Below, piece by piece: positions 62,437 through 64,000 of a stretch of 64,000 bases of DNA. Within the stretch, counting starts at the first letter, position 1, and every line of letters starts with the position of its first letter. The notes beneath the pieces were generated by a model. That model saw only the letters and a program-made list of their open reading frames with translations, had not been told where the DNA came from and did not search any database. A program made the position numbers and the translations under genes. The DNA comes from Neoechinorhynchus agilis (lineage: Eukaryota; Acanthocephala): positions 12,152,001 to 12,216,000 of the forward strand of contig CM121342.1 in NCBI GenBank assembly GCA_051530055.1, written 5' to 3'.

Positions 62437-62700
62437 CTAAAAAATTTTCTTTAGATGCTGTAGTACTTGGTATAGGTTCTCATGGATGGATTCTAAAGCA
62501 TTCTTTAGTACAGGCGAGGATAAATTTGGGAAGGGATCAGGGCTGCGTAGACCAATAGAGTCTTTGATGGCCCTCCACCATGTTGAATTGTTACCTGAAC
62601 GAATTTTGGAGGAAAGAAAGTTTTTGTGGACAACAAACATCTTGTGAGATAGTGGTTTTTCTTTGACTAAAGTTAGGGGACTTATTGCGATGTGCCTTAC
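62437..62700 (-). mobile_element. Second LINE ORF2 fragment, out of order
   Basis: A minus-strand frame encodes KNFLSSKIRSGNNSTWWRAI, KDSIGL and polar sequence. This is typical of the linker between endonuclease and reverse transcriptase in LINE ORF2 (..K..SGN...WW..IK...G). It lies upstream of ORF1 of the neighbouring element, so it belongs to another copy or was moved by rearrangement. Confidence 0.5.
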
Positions 62701-64000
62701 ATGCTTGATTTGGAAGGAGTTTCAAGATGGGGTTTATCCATCGTGGACCACGGTTTGATATTCTAAAGAATTTTTTGGGTATTGCTAAAGTTAGGGAATA
62801 TTTTATGATTGTGGTTCAAACGAAGGGTCATTTGTGTTGTCAGAGTGGAGTGTGTTAATCATAGAATTGAACAATTTTATCAAATCGTAGATGTTATGAT
62901 CCCGTTTATCCCAGACGGGTAAGCGAGGTGGTTTTTGGCGACGAGGTAGTCATTGAGATGTTGATGAAACAACCAGACTGCGTTTTAAATTTTAGCACGC
63001 GTGCATTTTTATTTACATACTACTGTTTTCTTACATTTGCAATTTGAAAAATCGTTATTACAATATAAATTTAGAGAATCTGTGAAAAATTGCTCACATA
63101 GCATACATTTTCAATAATCGAACACAAAGGTGTTGACTACCTTCAAGTTTTATTAAACGGAGGAGAACCCGCGTCAATGCCCATCCCTGTGATAATCTAA
63201 GAGATAATCCCGAAATAAAATGTTTTGTGTGAGTTCTCTATTGGATCGTTTTATTATCGCACTTTTAGCACGTCCACAAATAGCTCTGATTTCTTTTAGA
63301 AACTCTATCATTGTTGCAATTGCACTCATTACTCGCATGAAATTTTCGTCGAACGTGATTCTATTTGATAATAATATAATAGATCTACTTTAGGTGTCAC
63401 TGTTGATGCTCACCGCTTAAAAATCTAAGCGATGCTTTCCCGACCTTTTAAGACATTACGAACTGTTTTTGGATTGAACTTATATTTTGTACGATTTCGC
63501 ATTTTTATTTCGACGGTTTAATATTTACCTTTTTATTTATAAGGTCGCAACTAATCACCAAAAATCATGTCCACAAACCTTGCTCAATTTGTTATATAGA
63601 AGTTTTCTCTCTTAGTGGTACTCAAATAACTTAGTTTTTGGTCGCTGCAAAAGAGAATCTTTTTTGAATGCGCTAGACATAGATAGTTTCCTTTCATTTA
63701 CTTCCGAACAATGACAAACCTTGATAATGTCGTAATTATCCGTCGAAATATCGGAAATAAATTAGTGAACTTAAATTCGGGGTGCCAACACTATCAAAAG
63801 AAGGAATCTTTTCCCCCGAAGATAATAATCCAAGGCATATAACGGAGTGTTTAAATTTAGATTTTTTCGTCGTCTGCGACGAGAGGAATTTCGCAAAGCT
63901 CGTCTGTATAAACTCGAGGGTACCAATTTTAACAATTTTTGCACTTTAAGGTAAACTATGTAACAGTTTCCAGGTTTTACTTGGTTTTGTATATTTAACA
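62701..64000. other. Right end of the window, no gene recognised
   Basis: AT-rich with short frames only. One family B repeat at 63.7 kb. Confidence 0.4.
63710..63775 (+). repeat. Diverged family B repeat copy
   Basis: ACCTTGATAATGTCGTAATT, then CGTCGAAATATCGGAAATAA and ATTAGTGAA, follow the CTTGATAA / stem / CGAAATATCGGA / AATAAATT layout of the 17.1-kb copy. Confidence 0.5.

Overview
This is a stretch of nuclear DNA from a bilaterian animal. It is AT-rich and carries about 16 recognisable protein genes. Most are split by very short introns (about 41-65 bp, mode near 48 bp), nearly all GT-AG, with at least one well-supported GC-AG intron. The gene set is metazoan: LMX1-type LIM-homeobox, FEZF zinc finger, KDM6/UTX, makorin, nucleostemin, VWA7-like, STRA6-like, C-type lectin/EGF. 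I cannot name the phylum. The short introns and the trimmed, divergent proteins point to a fast-evolving, compact lineage, but repeats and non-coding DNA occupy much of the window.

Layout. 0-6 kb: the 5' part of a makorin gene (minus strand, cut by the window edge), two satellite-like tandem arrays (about 242 bp and 285 bp units), then a five-exon nucleostemin/GNL3 gene. 6.7-11 kb: a KDM6/UTX homologue with TPR repeats and a JmjC C-terminal half that seems to lack the Fe-binding HxE motif. 11.9-18.4 kb: FEZF, an M14 carboxypeptidase (minus), an SFR1/MEI5-like recombination factor (minus), and a coiled-coil protein. 21.6-23.7 kb: an elongin-C relative with a long N-terminal extension, and a TMT1/METTL7-like methyltransferase. 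23.7-28.7 kb: no gene, but one GC-rich structured segment. 28.7-33 kb: a single-exon SLC2A sugar transporter, a tandem array, and LMX1 (minus). 34-36 kb: LINE and repeat debris. 36-43.4 kb: a VWA7-like gene without its vWA domain, a small single-pass membrane protein, and a cytosolic HSP70. 46-48.5 kb: a single-exon LRR/FN3-like membrane receptor (minus). 48.5-52.9 kb: no gene seen. 52.9-56.5 kb: a STRA6-like retinoid transporter and a C-type lectin/EGF membrane protein (both minus). 58.5-62.7 kb: a degraded non-LTR retrotransposon (minus) with a second LINE fragment.

Two themes recur. First, several host proteins keep their family fold but have lost a signature part: KDM6 HxE, TMT1 SAM motif I, the VWA7 vWA domain, one FEZF finger, the LMX1 C-terminal tail, and the HSP70 EEVD end (EEVN here). 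Second, at least eight loci carry foldback or single-arm repeats built on a hammerhead-ribozyme-like core (TGATGA / stem / CGAAA). They lie in introns and between genes, and are the best candidate for an under-described repeat system here.

All identifications come from reading translations and recalling family sequences. No database search was run.
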